Of a DNA stretch of 64,000 nucleotides, positions 63,948-64,000 are shown in pieces. The position numbers were made by a program, and so were the translations under genes. The DNA is from JBEKUY01 sp049514555 (lineage in GTDB: Bacteria; Acidobacteriota; Terriglobia; Acidiferrales; UBA7541), in the NCBI GenBank assembly GCA_049514555.1, contig JBEKUY010000004.1:62001-126000 (forward strand). Reading direction: 5' to 3'. How positions within the stretch are numbered: the first letter of the stretch is position 1; each line of letters opens with the position of its first letter. The notes beneath the pieces were generated by a model, which was given only the letters and a program-made list of their open reading frames with translations, had not been told where the DNA came from and searched no databases.

Positions 63948-64000
63948 CTAATTTTTCGGCTCGGTCGTGGCGCTCTTGTCGTGCTTATCGTTCTTGTTGT
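63948..64000 (-). CDS. C-terminal tail of a gene continuing beyond the window
   Basis: An open minus frame enters from the right edge and ends with TAG at 63948. The visible C-terminus is charged (NKNDKHDKSATTEPKN). Too short to identify. Confidence 0.4.
   Translation of the reverse strand, partial: NKNDKHDKSATTEPKN

Noticed and set aside
1..64000. CRISPR arrays, prophage, transposons, defence systems, tRNA or rRNA genes
   Set aside because: No regularly spaced short repeats, integrase, transposase, restriction or toxin-antitoxin features, and no tRNA-like TpsiC/acceptor arms, were recognised anywhere in the window.

Overview
The window looks like a chromosomal segment of a high-GC (roughly 60%) Gram-negative bacterium. 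The best guess is Acidobacteriota (Terriglobia-like). This is an inference from the combination of HslUV and Lon, an oversized two-part ThyX, several sigma-54 activators, M16 peptidase pairs, a GH16 glucanase and an isolated nuoB beside a Rieske protein; no rRNA marker is present. Almost every gene is intact and gene density is high. I saw no prophage, integrase, transposase, CRISPR array, tRNA or rRNA.

Region 1 (1-10.7 kb) is a signalling block. It starts with the 5' part of a large secreted Ig-like/FN3 surface protein with three 97-residue tandem repeats. Next come a receiver-less sigma-54 activator, a PilZ protein, a histidine kinase/NtrC-type regulator pair, a second PilZ protein, and a diguanylate cyclase with an intact inhibitory site fused to a PilZ-like C-terminus. 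Four intergenic spots on the sense strand, in front of the surface protein, both PilZ genes and the cyclase, carry sigma-54-type -24/-12 elements (GG-N10-GC with TTGC). I read this as a candidate local sigma-54/c-di-GMP regulon controlling a surface protein. It is the most interesting hypothesis in the window and is untested.

Region 2 (10.9-25.6 kb, mostly + strand) is housekeeping: rpmE, thyX, a secreted unknown, prfA-prmC, dinB, an RsbU-type phosphatase, a CCA-adding/poly(A) polymerase-type enzyme, lon, a GT2 glycosyltransferase and a LuxR-type regulator, closed by a very strong bidirectional terminator. Region 3 (25.7-36.4 kb) holds a Tat-type exported superoxide dismutase, a minus-strand DNA and tRNA quality-control group (AlkD-like, dtd, mutM), a secreted CBM6-GH16 glucanase, an active/inactive M16 peptidase pair, an EVE protein, Rieske plus nuoB, and a receiver-GGDEF protein.

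Region 4 (36.6-43.8 kb, all minus) is biosynthetic: methyltransferase, thiC, purE, accD-folC (1-bp gap), cobO and a secreted Xaa-Pro peptidase. Region 5 (43.9-52.2 kb) has an ICMT-like methyltransferase, an SDR gene bracketed by a 32-bp direct repeat, mtaB converging on and overlapping acpS, pgeF, rlmN divergent from an active M16 peptidase, and a SIMPL protein. Region 6 (52.3-64 kb) has a WalJ/YycJ-like metallo-hydrolase with an odd start, a secreted unknown, purB (TTG start), efp with an asparagine tip, a DUF1570-like TPR metallopeptidase, a small membrane protein, an FN3 lipoprotein, hslV-hslU, a secreted TPR protein and the tail of one more gene.
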